Below, piece by piece: positions 24,857 to 36,348 of a DNA stretch of 64,000 nt. Position 1 is the first letter of the stretch. Every line of letters starts with the position of its first letter. This DNA is from Coniochaeta sp. PMI_546. Lineage: Eukaryota; Ascomycota; Sordariomycetes; Coniochaetales; Coniochaetaceae. Position numbers and translations under genes: made by a program. The notes beneath the pieces were generated by a model that was given only the letters and a program-made list of their open reading frames with translations, was not told where the DNA came from and made no database searches. The DNA lies in assembly GCA_021432605.1 (NCBI GenBank), contig MU271146.1:2418001-2482000 (forward strand), read 5' to 3'.

Positions 24857-26176
24857 ATGAACAAGGCACCGGAGGAGCCACAGGTCAGGCAAGCAATGTC
24901 CGGATTGCCAAGCCCTGGTTCGAGACTCGGCGCCGACGAAGGGCTAGACGGGAGAGTGCCCCACCGGCACCGGCGACGATTCGGTCTCCGGCACGATTTG
25001 TCAGACACAGAGAAAGGCCTACGACACAAGAACCTGGACGGTGCGTTCGATGGCTCATTTGCCGGTACCGCAAGACAGCGCACCGAGGTTTATGTAAAGC
25101 CCTGGTACCTTAGATCGCAGTACTTCACCGAGGGATGGACGGACACAAGTATCTGGAGAGCGGCTGTGAGCAAAATGGACATTCTATGCTTTCCGGTGCC
25201 CCAGATACGTATGTATGCTGACCGCGCGTATCTAGATGGTCGAGTTGTTTGCAACAGCCTTCCAGCTCTACATGTCTGGACAGCTGGGCATTACCCTCAT
25301 CAATTACAAAATCGTACAGATAGCAGCCTACGTCGGCATCTACAATTCCTTATTGTTAGCTGTCTTCATCTATGCCACTGCACCGGCCTCCGGGGGCCAT
25401 ATGAACCCTCTGATCACCTTTGCGTCCATGATATGCGGCCTCTGCCCTGTATCTCGAGGCGTGCTGTACATGCTAGCCCAGACAACTGGAGGAGCCCTGG
25501 CGGGAGGCGTGTTGCTGGGATCTTGGGGCAAAGACCGAGCTGTCTCGTGAGGAACGACATTCCTCTGTCGATAGCATGGTGACTGACAGCCGATAGCCAC
25601 ATGGGTGGAGGAGTCTTCTTCGATCCCGCCATCATTTCGCCTGGACAGGTACTGCTGACAGAGATCATGTCGTCTGCGGCTATGGTGTATGTGCCCTTTT
25701 AGTCCTCTGCATCAATTTGAGCCCCAGTGTTGACTCCAGTCACAGCTTCCTAGCCATCGGAGTCGGACTTGATCCACGGCAACAGCTCGTCTTTGGGCCT
25801 CAACTAGCTCCACTACTAGTAGGTATCTCCATGGGACTCGTCACGTCCAGCACAACTGGAGTTGCTCCGGGATATGCAGGCGCGAGCATCAATCCTGCGC
25901 GGGCGTTTGGACTCGCTGTTGCGCGAGGAAGCTTTGACCGTAAGCTCATCAAGCTCACATTTTACCATATCAATGAGATGCTAATAATACTGCCTCTGGC
26001 TAGACCAGTGGATATGGTGGGTGGGACCGGTAAGCATCACAGAGGCACTCTAGTAAACAAAGATTCATGATACTGACTTGGCTAAGGCGTTGGGTGCCAT
26101 GGTGGTTGCCATATTATACGAAATAGCTCCGCCATCTCATGCTCAAGAGGCCGATGAGAACGCCCACTCGAGGTAG
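24857..26176 (+). CDS. aquaporin / major intrinsic protein family channel
   Basis: MIP channels pass water or small solutes such as glycerol through membranes. Six exons (24857-25165, 25236-25546, 25597-25686, 25746-25939, 26004-26029, 26087-26176) join in frame to about 339 residues, with introns of 70, 50, 59, 64 and 57 bp. A basic N-terminal tail of about 80 residues precedes GWTDTSIWRAA, then the membrane core. The first half-helix motif is SGGHMNPLITF (Asn160-Pro161-Leu162, so NPL where most members have NPA). The second is the canonical GASINPARAFGLA (286-288). Between them are GGGVFFDPAIISPGQ and FLAIGVGLDPRQ, typical of fungal members, and the last helix region reads HQWIWWVGP then ALGAMVVAILYEIAP. 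Exon 5 is only 26 bp. The start codon is a choice among ATGs in the variable tail. Substrate is not claimed. Confidence 0.92.
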
Positions 26177-26286
26177 AGTCCCAAAATTACCTACCTTAGT
26201 GTACCTAGGCACCTCGAATAAATTAGCACCATATATACGGCTATACTTTGCATTAAGTGTACACGCAGTGCAAGCGCAGCCAGGAC

Positions 26287-26296
26287 TACACGTGTA
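26287..26296. promoter_or_regulatory. TACACGTGTA palindrome, copy 1
   Basis: This is an exact 10-bp palindrome with an E-box core (CACGTG), about 110 bp downstream of the aquaporin stop codon. It is one of six exact copies in the window. Confidence 0.4.
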
Positions 26297-26950
26297 TATA
26301 ATATACATAAGGTAGCGCCCGCGAGAGGGAAGTGGCTCGATCGTTCCGTGGGGCTATCGAGAGGGACCTTTCGACGGGCAGGAGCAGAATTGGTGCCAGA
26401 ATGTTCGTGCGCCTGGAAAGGATTCAGTTGGTCGGATGTGAGCCCCACCTTCTATATTCGGGAAGCTGCAAGAGTGAGGTGGTGAGCTGCACCCTTGCAG
26501 GCTTCCGCTTCAGCCTTGCCAAAATAATTGCCTGTACTATGGTAGAGCTCAAGGCAGCAATTGCACTGCTGCACGTCAGCGCATACTATGGAGTGTTCCA
26601 GGCTTTGAACCTAAAACATGACTGGAAACATCTCGATAGCAGCTGAAATATTCTTGAGCTCGATTGCTACCGTAACGCGCTGTGGAAGATTCATATGAGC
26701 TCCATCAGGGTCCATAGAATTATTCGGCTTGCTTGGCTTTCTACCACACTTAGACTTCCCCAGGGCTGGAACTTCCTCCGCTAAGACGCAGCCCACTAAA
26801 TCCAGCCAATCAGAACGGCCGCTACGTTGCCGTGGTGGCAAGCGCAAACGAATCAGAGAAGGTCGCAGAATCTGGATCGATAGAAACTCATAGAACCGTC
26901 TATCGAGCACTCCCCAGGGGTGCCCGCAGCAATACATTTTAGGTGGCCGA

Positions 26951-27000
26951 GCTCCTTCCTCAAAGCTTCCTTTCTCCCTCTCTTCCTCTTCATCCTCACC
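26951..27000 (+). promoter_or_regulatory. pyrimidine-rich tract before HSP90 transcript
   Basis: About fifty bases of almost uninterrupted C and T lie roughly 120 bp upstream of the proposed 5' untranslated intron. Such CT tracts are common just before transcription starts of highly expressed genes in filamentous fungi. The start site itself cannot be read from the sequence. Confidence 0.4.
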
Positions 27001-27117
27001 AATTCTCCAAAAAGATTCACATTCCAAATACTCTTCCTCTCCGTACTCAACCTTCAAGAAGACCTTTGCCAGGTTTCTTGATCACTCTGCCATCAACCTT
27101 TCCCGTTGATCTTTCAT

Positions 27118-27360
27118 GTAAGTTACAGCGCCTCGGCTTTCCCCAGCCTTATCTGCACCTGAGCCCGCCTCACCTTCCCTTTACTTGTGCGTCGCTGCTG
27201 TGGTTGCTCTGCAAGATAATTTGGCTTCTGTCCAAGAACTTTTTATCTTTTTGGAAACCAAGAAGTCAATTTCTGGCTGGCACGCACTTGTCTACCTTTC
27301 TCACCACACAATCCACCCAATCTCGTTGCACAACCAACACAAGCTAACATCCGATCTCAG
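27118..27360 (+). other. probable 5' untranslated intron of HSP90
   Basis: A GTAAGT donor at 27118, a GCTAACAT branch box near 27342 and a CTCAG acceptor ending at 27360 frame a 243-bp interval, 37 bp before the HSP90 ATG. All three signals are close to consensus. Open frames inside it run into the coding region only in the wrong context. Confidence 0.65.
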
Positions 27361-27397
27361 AGCATTTCACGACCGTTACGACCAGATACCCTTCAAA

Positions 27398-29567
27398 ATG
27401 GCTGAGACTTTCGAGTTCCAGGCTGAGATCTCTCAGCTTCTCTCCCTCATCATCAACACAGTCTACTCCAACAAGGAGATCTTCCTCCGAGAGCTTGTCT
27501 CCAACGCATCTGATGCGCTCGACAAGATCCGGTACGAGGCCTTGTCAGACCCCAGCAAGCTGGACACTGGCAAGGACCTCCGTATCGACATCATCCCGGA
27601 TAAGGAGAACAAGACTCTGACGATCCAGGATACTGGTATCGGCATGACCAAGGCTGTAAGTTTTACCTGAACGCCAACTTCGACCAGAATTCTGTTTACT
27701 GACTCTCCATCCACAGGACCTCGTCAACAACCTTGGAACCATTGCCCGCTCCGGCACCAAGCAGTTCATGGAGGCTCTCACCGCTGGCGCTGACATTTCC
27801 ATGATCGGTCAGTTCGGTGTTGGTTTCTACTCTGCCTACCTTGTTGCCGACCGTGTCACGGTCGTCTCCAAGAACAACGATGACGAGCAGTACATCTGGG
27901 AGTCCAGCGCTGGTGGTACCTTCAAGATCTCCCCCGACACCGAGGGCACACCTCTCGGCCGTGGCACCAAGATCATCCTCCACCTCAAGGATGAGCAGAC
28001 GGACTACCTGAACGAGTCCAAGATCAAGGAGGTCATTAAGAAGCACTCCGAGTTCATCTCGTACCCCATCTACCTCCACGTCAAGAAGGAGACTGAGAAG
28101 GAGGTCCCCGATGAGGAGGCCGAGGAGACCACTGAGGAGGGCGACGACAAGAAGCCCAAGATCGAGGAGGTCGACGAGGACGAGGAGAAGGAGAAGAAGA
28201 AGAAGACCAAGAAGATCAAGGAGACGAGCATTGAGGAGGAGGAGCTCAACAAGCAGAAGCCCATCTGGACTCGCAACCCTCAAGACATCACCCAGGAGGA
28301 GTATGCTTCGTTCTACAAGTCGCTCTCCAACGACTGGGAGGACCACCTTGCCGTCAAGCACTTCTCCGTTGAGGGTCAGCTCGAGTTCCGCGCTATCCTC
28401 TTCGTTCCCAAGCGCGCTCCCTTCGATCTCTTCGAGACCAAGAAGACCAAGAACAACATCAAGCTCTACGTCCGCCGTGTCTTCATCACTGACGATGCCA
28501 CTGATCTCGTTCCTGAGTGGCTCAGCTTCGTCAAGGGTGTCGTCGACTCTGAGGATCTGCCCCTCAACCTGTCTCGCGAGACCCTCCAGCAGAACAAGAT
28601 CATGAAGGTCATCAAGAAGAACATCGTCAAGAAGTCTCTTGAGCTCTTCAACGAGATCGCTGAGGACAAGGAGAACTTCGACAAGTTCTACACCGCCTTC
28701 TCCAAGAACCTCAAGCTTGGTATCCACGAGGACTCGCAGAACCGCGCTACTCTTGCCAAGCTTCTCCGCTTCCACTCGACCAAGTCTGGCGACGAGATGA
28801 CCTCTCTCACCGACTACGTCACCCGCATGCCCGAGCACCAGAAGAACATGTACTACATCACCGGCGAGTCCCTCAAGGCCGTCCAGAAGTCTCCCTTCCT
28901 CGACTCCCTCAAGGAGAAGGGCTTCGAGGTCCTGTTCCTCGTCGACCCCATTGATGAGTACGCCATGACTCAGCTCAAGGAGTTCGAGGGCAAGAAGCTG
29001 GTGGATATCACCAAGGACTTCGAGCTCGAGGAGACCGAGGAGGAGAAGGCCCAGCGCGAGGCTGAGGAGAAGGAGTACGAGGGTCTGGCTAAGGCTCTCA
29101 AGAACATCCTCGGCGACAAGGTCGAGAAGGTCGTCGTCTCGCACAAGCTGGTCGGCTCTCCTTGCGCCATCCGTACCGGCCAGTTCGGCTGGTCCGCCAA
29201 CATGGAGCGTATCATGAAGGCTCAGGCTCTCCGTGATACCTCGATGAGCAGCTACATGTCTTCCAAGAAGACTTTCGAGATCTCGCCCAAGAGCCCCATC
29301 ATCCAGGAGCTCAAGAAGAAGGTTGAGGCCGACGGCGAGAACGACAAGACCGTCAAGTCCATTGTCCAGCTCCTGTTCGAGACCTCGCTGCTCGTCTCTG
29401 GCTTCACCATTGAGGAGCCCGCCAGCTTCGCTGAGCGCATCCACAAGCTTGTGTCTCTCGGCCTGAACCTGGACGAAGAGCCCGAGGCTTCTGAGGATGC
29501 TCCTGCCGCTGACGCTGCTGCGCCCGCCGCGGAGACTGGCGACAGCGCCATGGAGGAGGTCGACTAA
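27398..29567 (+). CDS. HSP90: heat shock protein 90, cytosolic
   Basis: Hsp90 is the ATP-driven cytosolic chaperone for kinases, receptors and other clients. Exons 27398-27655 and 27717-29567 (61-bp intron) give 702 residues, the normal length. The N-terminal GHKL ATPase domain shows [24 protein letters not shown] (split from [10 protein letters not shown] by the intron) and [14 protein letters not shown] charged Glu/Lys linker follows (about residues 210-260). The middle domain includes [15 protein letters not shown] with the catalytic-loop arginine. The C-terminal dimerisation domain ends MEEVD, the docking site for TPR co-chaperones, which marks it as the cytosolic form. Codons are strongly biased to C- and G-ending types, as expected for a very highly expressed gene. 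The same bias produces a 582-codon antisense frame that should be ignored. Confidence 0.99.
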
Positions 29568-30512
29568 ATATGAGGTCGTCGGTTAACGTGCGTTGTTAGT
29601 GACTTGGGTTCAAGGGAAAAGTGTCTCATGTCTTCAGGAATTGGAGTTGGCAGGCCGGGTTTTTTATACAAGGAATCCATTTTTTTCTGACACCCCATTT
29701 TGCTTTGCATCATTGCAGACCGCGTTAGAATGGTCTTAATCCTCACTGCCTCCATCCGGTTGCCAGTTGCTGTATTCTAGTCTCTAAGGACATCGGATGT
29801 GGTTTGGCGGTAAATGGTAGACACGAATTGACGTCTCTAGATCATTGATTTTACCACGTTGTTGCCCAGTGAAAGTGATTGCTCCTTTTTCATACAGCGC
29901 TCTGCTTGTCGATCCGGTCATTCGACTTCGCGAGTCAATACTCCTTCAGTAGTGATTATCACGTCTGATGAAGCCATGTTCACAAGCCGACGGACTGCTG
30001 GTTCGCGACCTCGTCAAATTTATTACAGAAAAGAAATATTAACTCCATCAATGTTATCCTTCCCGCCTATTGCTCTTCTCACATTGTTCACTCTCATCTG
30101 CTTCTTGTTGACCGGTCAATAAATTGACGTTCGTCAAGCGGCCATTACCTTACTTCAGTTTTCCATCAACCAATTTACTATGGTACCGTCCTCATGGTCG
30201 AGATACCGAGCAGTGAGCTGACATCCACCGACATCAACCGACCAATAGGAGAGCTTCCAATTCAATTCCACCCCAGCGTGGGGAAGCTCTGGCGGGGATG
30301 GTTCCGGCGGTCTGAATTTTTGGTGCTTGGCCGATTTCGCAGTAAAGTACCTGTAGAATCCGAGTCATTCTGCTCCGTGGCTGCCATCCCAGACATCGTC
30401 AGATCATATCACCGGGCAAAACTTCACCCAAACAGCCCTTCTGTCCTCTGCAACAGAAAGTGGCACCAACTGGGATTCTAATTGAAGCGCAAGCATCTCG
30501 TCTTCGCTCACA
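29568..30512. other. intergenic region between HSP90 and ILV3
   Basis: This holds the HSP90 3' untranslated region and the ILV3 promoter. It is AT-richer than the flanking genes. Two TGACTC cores (29932-29937 and 30362-30368, minus-strand reading) resemble amino-acid-control sites. Short open frames show nothing recognisable. Confidence 0.55.
30362..30368 (-). promoter_or_regulatory. putative CPC1/Gcn4-type site upstream of ILV3
   Basis: Read on the minus strand this is ATGACTC, seven of nine bases of the Gcn4/CPC1 consensus ATGACTCAT, 145 bp upstream of the ILV3 start. A second TGACTC lies at 29932-29937. Cross-pathway control of branched-chain amino-acid genes is established in fungi; use of these particular sites is inferred. 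Confidence 0.35.
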
Positions 30513-32388
30513 ATGATGTCCTCAAGACTCCTCAGGGCCGGTGCTCCCAGAGCTCTGGCAGCCAGCCGGGCTGTGCCATTGAGGTCGCATGCGTATGTAC
30601 TCGCCATGCTATTATCACAAGACTAGAAAGCGAGCCTAACATTTCATTTCAATTGTCCACAGCCGTCTCCTGTCCACATCCACAGCTCTTCGCGCCGACA
30701 ACAAGCTGAACCGCGTCTCCGCCACCATCACGGAGCCCAAATCCCAGGGCGCCTCGCAAGCCATGCTCTACGCCACCGGCATGACGGAGGAGGACATGGC
30801 CAAGGCTCAGGTCGGCATCTCTTCCGTCTGGTACGAGGGCAATCCGTGCAACATGCACCTGCTCGACCTATCCCAAATGGTCCGCGACTCCGTCGCCAAG
30901 GCCGGCTTGGTGCCGATGCGCTTCAACACGATCGGAGTTTCGGACGCCATCAGCATGGGCACCACTGGCATGCGCTACTCCCTCCAGTCCCGCGAGATCA
31001 TCGCCGACAGCATCGAGACCGTCATGAACGGCCAGTGGTACGACGCCAACGTGTCGCTCCCCGGCTGCGACAAGAACATGCCTGGTGTCCTGATCGCCAT
31101 GGGTCGCGTCAACAGGCCCAGCATCATGGTCTACGGCGGCACCATCAAGCCCGGCTGCACCCAGGCCGGCGAGTCGATTGATATCGTCAGCGCCTTCCAG
31201 GCCTACGGACAGTACATCTCGGGCGAGATCAACGAGCAGCAGCGCTTCGACATCATCCGCCACGCGTGCCCCGGTGGAGGCGCATGTGGTGGTATGTACA
31301 CGGCCAACACCATGGCGTCAGCCATCGAGGCCCTCGGCATGACACTGCCGGGCAGCAGCAGTTTCCCTGCCGAGAGTCAAGCCAAGAAGGACGAGTGCGC
31401 CAGCGTCGGCGAGGCAGTGAAGAACCTGCTGCGCGAGGACATCAAGCCCAAGGACATCCTTACGCGTCAAGCATTCGAGAATGCCATGACCGTCGTCGGT
31501 GTCCTGGGAGGCAGCACCAACGCCGTGCTGCATCTCATCGCCATCGCCGACTCGGTCGGCATCAAGCTCACCATCGACGACTTCCAGGCCATGTCCGACC
31601 GGACGCCCATGTTGGCTGATCTCAAGCCGTCAGGCAAGTACGTCATGGAGGACCTGTACAAGATGGGCGGCACGCCGGCCCTGCTCAAGTTCCTCCTCAA
31701 GGAGGGCATCGTGGACGGCTCAGGCATCACCGTCACCGGCAAGACGATGAAGGAGAACGTCGACAAGTGGCCCGCCTTCCCCGACGACCAGCCCATCATC
31801 CGGCCCCTGAGCAACCCAATCAAGAAGACCGGCCACATCGCCATCCTGCGCGGCTCGCTCGCGCCCGGCGGCTCCGTAGGCAAGATCACAGGCAAGGAGG
31901 GCACGCGCTTCGAGGGCAAGGCGCGCGTGTTCGACTACGAGGACGGCTTCGTCGAGGCGCTCGAGAGGGGCGAGATCAAGAAGGGGGAGAAGACGGTCGT
32001 CATCATCCGGTACGAGGGACCCAAGGGCGGCCCCGGCATGCCGGAGATGCTGAAGCCCAGCTCGGCCATCATGGGCGCCGGGCTGGGCAAGGACGTCGCG
32101 CTGCTTACCGACGGACGGTTCAGCGGCGGCAGCCACGGGTTCTTGATCGGACATATCGTGCCGGAGGCCATGGAGGGTGGTCCCATCGCGCTCGTGCGGG
32201 ACGGGGACAAGATTGTTATCGATGCGGAGAAGCGGGTTGTTGATCTCGAGATCTCGGATGCGGAGATGGAGAGCAGGAGGAAGGCGTGGGTCAAGCCCGA
32301 GCCGAGGTATAAGAAGGGTACGCTCAAGAAGTATGCTTCTTTGGTGAGTGATGCCAGTCATGGGTGTGTGACGGATGGTGTCATCTGA
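30513..32388 (+). CDS. ILV3: dihydroxy-acid dehydratase, mitochondrial
   Basis: The enzyme dehydrates 2,3-dihydroxy-isovalerate and 2,3-dihydroxy-3-methylvalerate to the keto acids that precede valine, leucine and isoleucine, in the mitochondrial matrix. Exons 30513-30592 and 30663-32388 (70-bp intron) give 601 residues. The first 35 or so ([20 protein letters not shown], then [11 protein letters not shown]) are a typical cleavable targeting peptide. The three iron-sulfur cysteines are visible: Cys89 (GNPCNMH), Cys162 ([10 protein letters not shown]) and Cys235 ([15 protein letters not shown]). The C-terminal half has [22 protein letters not shown] and ends [10 protein letters not shown] second ATG follows the first directly; either could be used. 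The length and motifs are complete. It converges with the LOA1 gene about 470 bp away. Confidence 0.98.
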
Positions 32389-32860
32389 AGGAGGGCTGGG
32401 CGGCAGATGTGAGGAGAAGTTTGGTGAAGTTGGGTTTCCCTAGATTGTACATAGCTACTGTATATCCCGGTTCGGAAAAGGCGCATCTAATTCAGATTAT
32501 TCGAGTTTGGCAGATTGGAGAAGGCAGCTAGCTCTACTGGTGTAAGGAGGGTAGCGGGTCAGTGAATTGGTGGTGCATGAACCAGAAAGCAGCAACAGAC
32601 CAACGGGAGTACAATTGACGTCCCTCTTTCGATGGGCAGGTAGGTATCTATCCGCCACTTACTGACAGCATCAGCTACGATGAAGCCAAAACAACCCTCC
32701 GCACAAAAACGACGCTTCGCCATGCTAAACAGCAAAAATCCTCACTGCCTCATGGCCCGACTACCTATCAGTCAATCCAAGATCTTCAGTCTCATATCAA
32801 CCACCGACTGCTGGGCCCCGAGGCCGGTCCAGATAGCCTGGGTCAACCACTTACACAGCT
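32389..32860. other. intergenic gap between convergent genes
   Basis: This is the 3' flank of ILV3 (+) and of the LOA1-like gene (-). It has no recognised element; short frames look like chance. Confidence 0.6.
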
Positions 32861-33909
32861 CTACTTGCGGCCCTTCCTCCTCCACGCCTCAACAAAAGCA
32901 CTCTTATCCTTCAACGTCAGCCCAACCCTCTTCGACCGCCCCAACCTAGCCAGCGCCTCGGCAACCTTATCCAGCACCTTCTGCTCCTCAGATGTAACCT
33001 CTCCATCCCCCCCTTCCTCCTCCTCTCCATCAGCCTTATGCACCCCATTCGTGGCATGGGCGGTGTTATACACCCCCTCCGCAATCCTCACCCTGATGCA
33101 ATGCGTCGGCCGGCTCAGCAACTTCCACAGGAACCCGACCAGCCCGCCCAGTCCCGGCACGGGCGTCGTGATGTCCGGCGGGGTGTACCGCATGCTGACG
33201 GGGAAGATGCGCTTGTCGGCCGGCACGGACGCCAGGCTCGGGGTGAGCGGCAGCACGCCGCGGCCGTTGGTCGTGCCGCCCTCGGGGAAGACGGCGACGA
33301 CCCTGTCCGGGTTGGCGGCGATCAGCGCGGCCAGGTCGGTCAGTCCGGCGCCCGTCGGGGGGTGACTGGGCGGCGCAGAGAAGGTATGCGCCAGGGCGCC
33401 TAGCAATCCCACCCTCCTCACTTTCCGGGAGCCGGGGTAGCTGATGGTGAAGACCGGGTCGAAGACGGCGGCCAGGTAGAGTATATCGAGCGGGGAGGTG
33501 TAGCTGGCCGCGATCACGGAGCCGGGGTAGGGCACCCTGTAGCGCGGGGCGGAGGACAGGGTGCCGCGCTTGACGCCGTCGAGCTGCAGGTCGATCCACC
33601 ATATGCCCGGTATGGACATGAGGCCCCAGAGGAGGAGCTTGCGGGCGGCCAGGGGCAGGGGGAGGTGGTGCAGGGTAGTGAAGTAGAGGGTGAAGAAGAA
33701 GAGGAAGATGGGCAGGCGGAAGGAGAAGAGGGCGACGTGCGCGGCGGAGAGGAGCGGGGTGGACGGGGTGGAGATGGGCGCGAAGGGGGCGACGCCTGAG
33801 CCTGGTGGGAGGAAGATGTGGTTAGCGAGGCTGTCAGGTTGGGAGGTGAGGAGGAGTGCTGTGGTCAGGGAGAGTTACCTCTGTCGCGGAACTGGGAGAA
33901 TTTCTCCAT
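32861..33909 (-). CDS. LOA1: Loa1/Vps66-type PlsC lysophospholipid acyltransferase
   Basis: PlsC-family enzymes acylate lysophosphatidic acid and related lysolipids; yeast Loa1 acts at the ER and lipid droplets. Exons 33909-33879 and 33801-32861 (77-bp intron) give 323 residues, starting MEKFSQFRDR joined to GSGVAPFAPI. A hydrophobic segment at about 33-60 (LFSFRLPIFLFFFTLYF) is a membrane anchor. The acyltransferase core holds SYTSPLDILYL (111-120), VFPEGGTTNGRG (181-192) and RIFPVSMRYTPP. In the usual HxxxxD motif the His position is Tyr111 (YTSPLD), while the Asp is kept; I am not sure whether this is normal for the Loa1 branch. A Glu/Gly-rich insert precedes the C-terminal EEQKVLDKVAEALARLGR helix. 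The protein appears complete; activity is inferred from the family. Confidence 0.87.
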
Positions 33910-36348
33910 GGCGGATGTCCGTGGCTCGTGTTTCGTGTCACTTTATTATATCTTGATATTGGTGCCTTTCTGCTTTCTCACAAAAAAGGTCATCGGTCCA
34001 TTTCTAGTACGGCTACTTGACTGTCCAGGTTTGCTGGAGTCGACCAGCTCTGTTGAAGGTCGATTGATGCGATGCTGGCCTGACGCACGGTCATACGTTA
34101 AGTTATTACTGTTCAGATGGATGCTGGACGTCACTTTTGACTTTTTGGTGCTTTTTTGTCCTGTTGGCATGTGAAAAGGGTCGTGTGGTCCGTGCGAGCT
34201 CGTCCTTGCTGACTAACAATAGTTATTCCTTGGGGCATGTTCCTTCTGTCTCTTGTTACACTAGAAACACCGAGTACCTTTCTCATAATGCCTTCAAACT
34301 CGGCAACTTGAAGTTAAAGTAGGTCTGAACATGGTGGTGTCCGTCCAGTTGTGTGTCCCTTACTGCGAGACGGTGGTTAAATGGTACTGCAAAGTCTATA
34401 AAAATAAGTTGCTCCGTCTTTGACCACCCAAGCACACCATGTTTCCATGTTTCGTGCTCGTGTCCAGGAACCTGTCGGCAGTATTGAAGCCAGCCTTGTC
34501 TTGACTTCTCGTGTGATTTTTCTTGGTGCTCTTTTATTTCTTAATCTCGGCGATTGCTGTGTCTTCGTTATCTTCCAGTCCTGTGGTATGGCTGTAGGAT
34601 TGTAGCAAACTCTCAGAAGGTCGGCTGCCTTCACCTTTGACAAGTCTTGGCAACATCATCACCATCATGTAGCTGGTTTACTCTACTTGTTCAAGCTCTG
34701 GACGACTCTCGAGGCAGTGCTAGAGAGTATGGTGAGCTCCAAAAGAATTTGGGTTCTTTGGTCTGATCTTGGAACGTTTAATCACGACCTAGAAAATGTT
34801 GGGTTCCTCCGCTTGATCATGGATGGACATTGATGCTATCACGAAACTAGTGGTCAAGGATCATCCCGACCATCAAAGATACCCCTCGGTCATTTGGCAA
34901 GATTTATGGCAGGTTCCCTCCCCGAGAGTCTGGGAATTGTGTCAAGGACACTTTCATGAAGGTCAAGTCGCTCAACCATACAGCTTGGTAGAGACGGAGA
35001 GCATCTAGGATCTAGAAGAACGCGGTTGTATGCAAGCCGAATGCAGCTCCATCACCTTCAATAGCAAGCGAGTTTTTGGTAGAAGTTCTAGAGTCTCAAG
35101 TATTGCCAAATGGGCCGCGATGACAGCACTGAGATCGCAGAGAACAAGCAAATAAGCAAAAGAGATATCGATGTCTCTTATGTGAGCCAATCAGATGCGC
35201 CGCTACACCATCGTGGCTCCTCATCGCCAATCAGGACTTCGTGCTGTCCAAAAATGGTGAATCCCGAGTATTCAGGGTTTACTCGATTCCCTCGCAATGG
35301 AGCCTCAGCGAGGAGCGGCATGAAGGTTGTTATCATTCACGGTATGCTCAATCGAGTTGGTGACACAAGCGGCCGCCACTGATAGATATCGGATACCAGG
35401 TAGGCTGAGCGTCTGGGGATTGCTGGCAATCTCATTTATAGCAGACCAAAGATACCGCTGCGATGCCGGACGTGGACGGATACACACGTCTACTGCGTAG
35501 TGCAAATAGCTACACCAGGTACCGTAGTGCACCGCCTTATCACAATTGGGGTTATCAGAGCCGCGCCAAGACAATATCGTTGGCAGATCCCTGTGTTAGC
35601 GAGGATCCTCAAGATCTTGTCGTCATTGTCAATTGTCGAAGAAGATGTTGTCGCGACATAGTAGATCTACCTTAGGCAGTGGGTGAAGTAGACAATGCGA
35701 TCAAGCTTATATGGTCGAACTCTAATGCCTAATAAGCTCTCCTCGGGGTCCGAATACAATTAGGATGGTTATTAGGCAACCGGTGAAGTCGAGAGCTGAA
35801 AACCCCGTATATAACAGCAGTTGTGCGGCAAAGACTGACCGAATTCAACGTTACCTCGTTGAGGATGGTCCCCTGGGTCTCCGCTGTGACATCGTCAATA
35901 ATCCGTCACCGTTTGCAAACTCAGTGAAACAGCTGACCCCGATATACACACTTGTCGGTTGTACCTCTGATCCATCCATCTCAAAAGTGTTCGTCCGTTC
36001 GGCTTCACGCTCATTACTGCCTGCAAGGTATTTCCTACCCTGAACCAACCATCTACACTGTAACTGTCACCCAAAGCCCACTCCATACCAGCAACTTAGC
36101 GCTGGAAATCGACAAGCATTCCTGAGGAAGGAGCCAGCCCGATACCCGCGTCGAGTCGAGTCACCCACGCGGCCACGCCCCGGGGGAACCCCACCTGCCA
36201 AAAGTACCCGCAGCGGTACCTGCGCCTTGCCCGAGGCGGCCATTTTCTTGGTCGCAGTCGCTGCAAGACTGACGACGGGATCGCACCCGCAGCAGCAGCA
36301 GCACCACCACCACCACCACCATTCCACGCAAGACACGTAAAACCCACC
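33910..36348. other. intergenic stretch upstream of LOA1 and the kinase
   Basis: This is the 2.4-kb divergent gap between the LOA1-like gene and the kinase gene. It is AT-richer than the coding blocks. Many short frames occur on both strands, none recognisable. The end near the kinase has a (GCA)n(CAC)n triplet run. No transposon ends or RNA genes were seen. Confidence 0.55.
36289..36321. repeat. (GCA)n(CAC)n triplet microsatellite
   Basis: Five GCA units run directly into about six CAC units, 28 bp upstream of the kinase start codon, so probably in its 5' untranslated region. The run would vary in length between strains if it slips. Confidence 0.8.

Larger units (their letters stand above)
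26177..27117. other. intergenic region, HSP90 promoter
   Basis: This lies between the aquaporin gene and the HSP90 5' untranslated region. It contains one exact TACACGTGTA palindrome (26287-26296), CCTACCTTAGTGTACCTAGG-like sequence near 26190-26210, and a pyrimidine-rich tract at 26951-27000. A GAAGATTC palindrome (26685-26692) and a GAA-7-GAA pair (26883-26895) loosely resemble heat-shock element units, but neither is a full element. Confidence 0.5.

Noticed and set aside
26685-26895. Heat-shock element in the HSP90 promoter
   Set aside because: Only a GAAGATTC palindrome and a GAA-7-GAA pair were found, short of the three contiguous or properly spaced units needed for a confident element.
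27696-29444. 582-codon open frame on the minus strand inside HSP90
   Set aside because: It is an antisense shadow produced by the strong C/G-ending codon bias of HSP90; its translation is a low-complexity Leu/Asp/Glu/Val-rich string with no family resemblance.
31720-32361. 213-codon minus-strand frame inside ILV3
   Set aside because: Same cause: an antisense frame of a GC-rich conserved enzyme gene.
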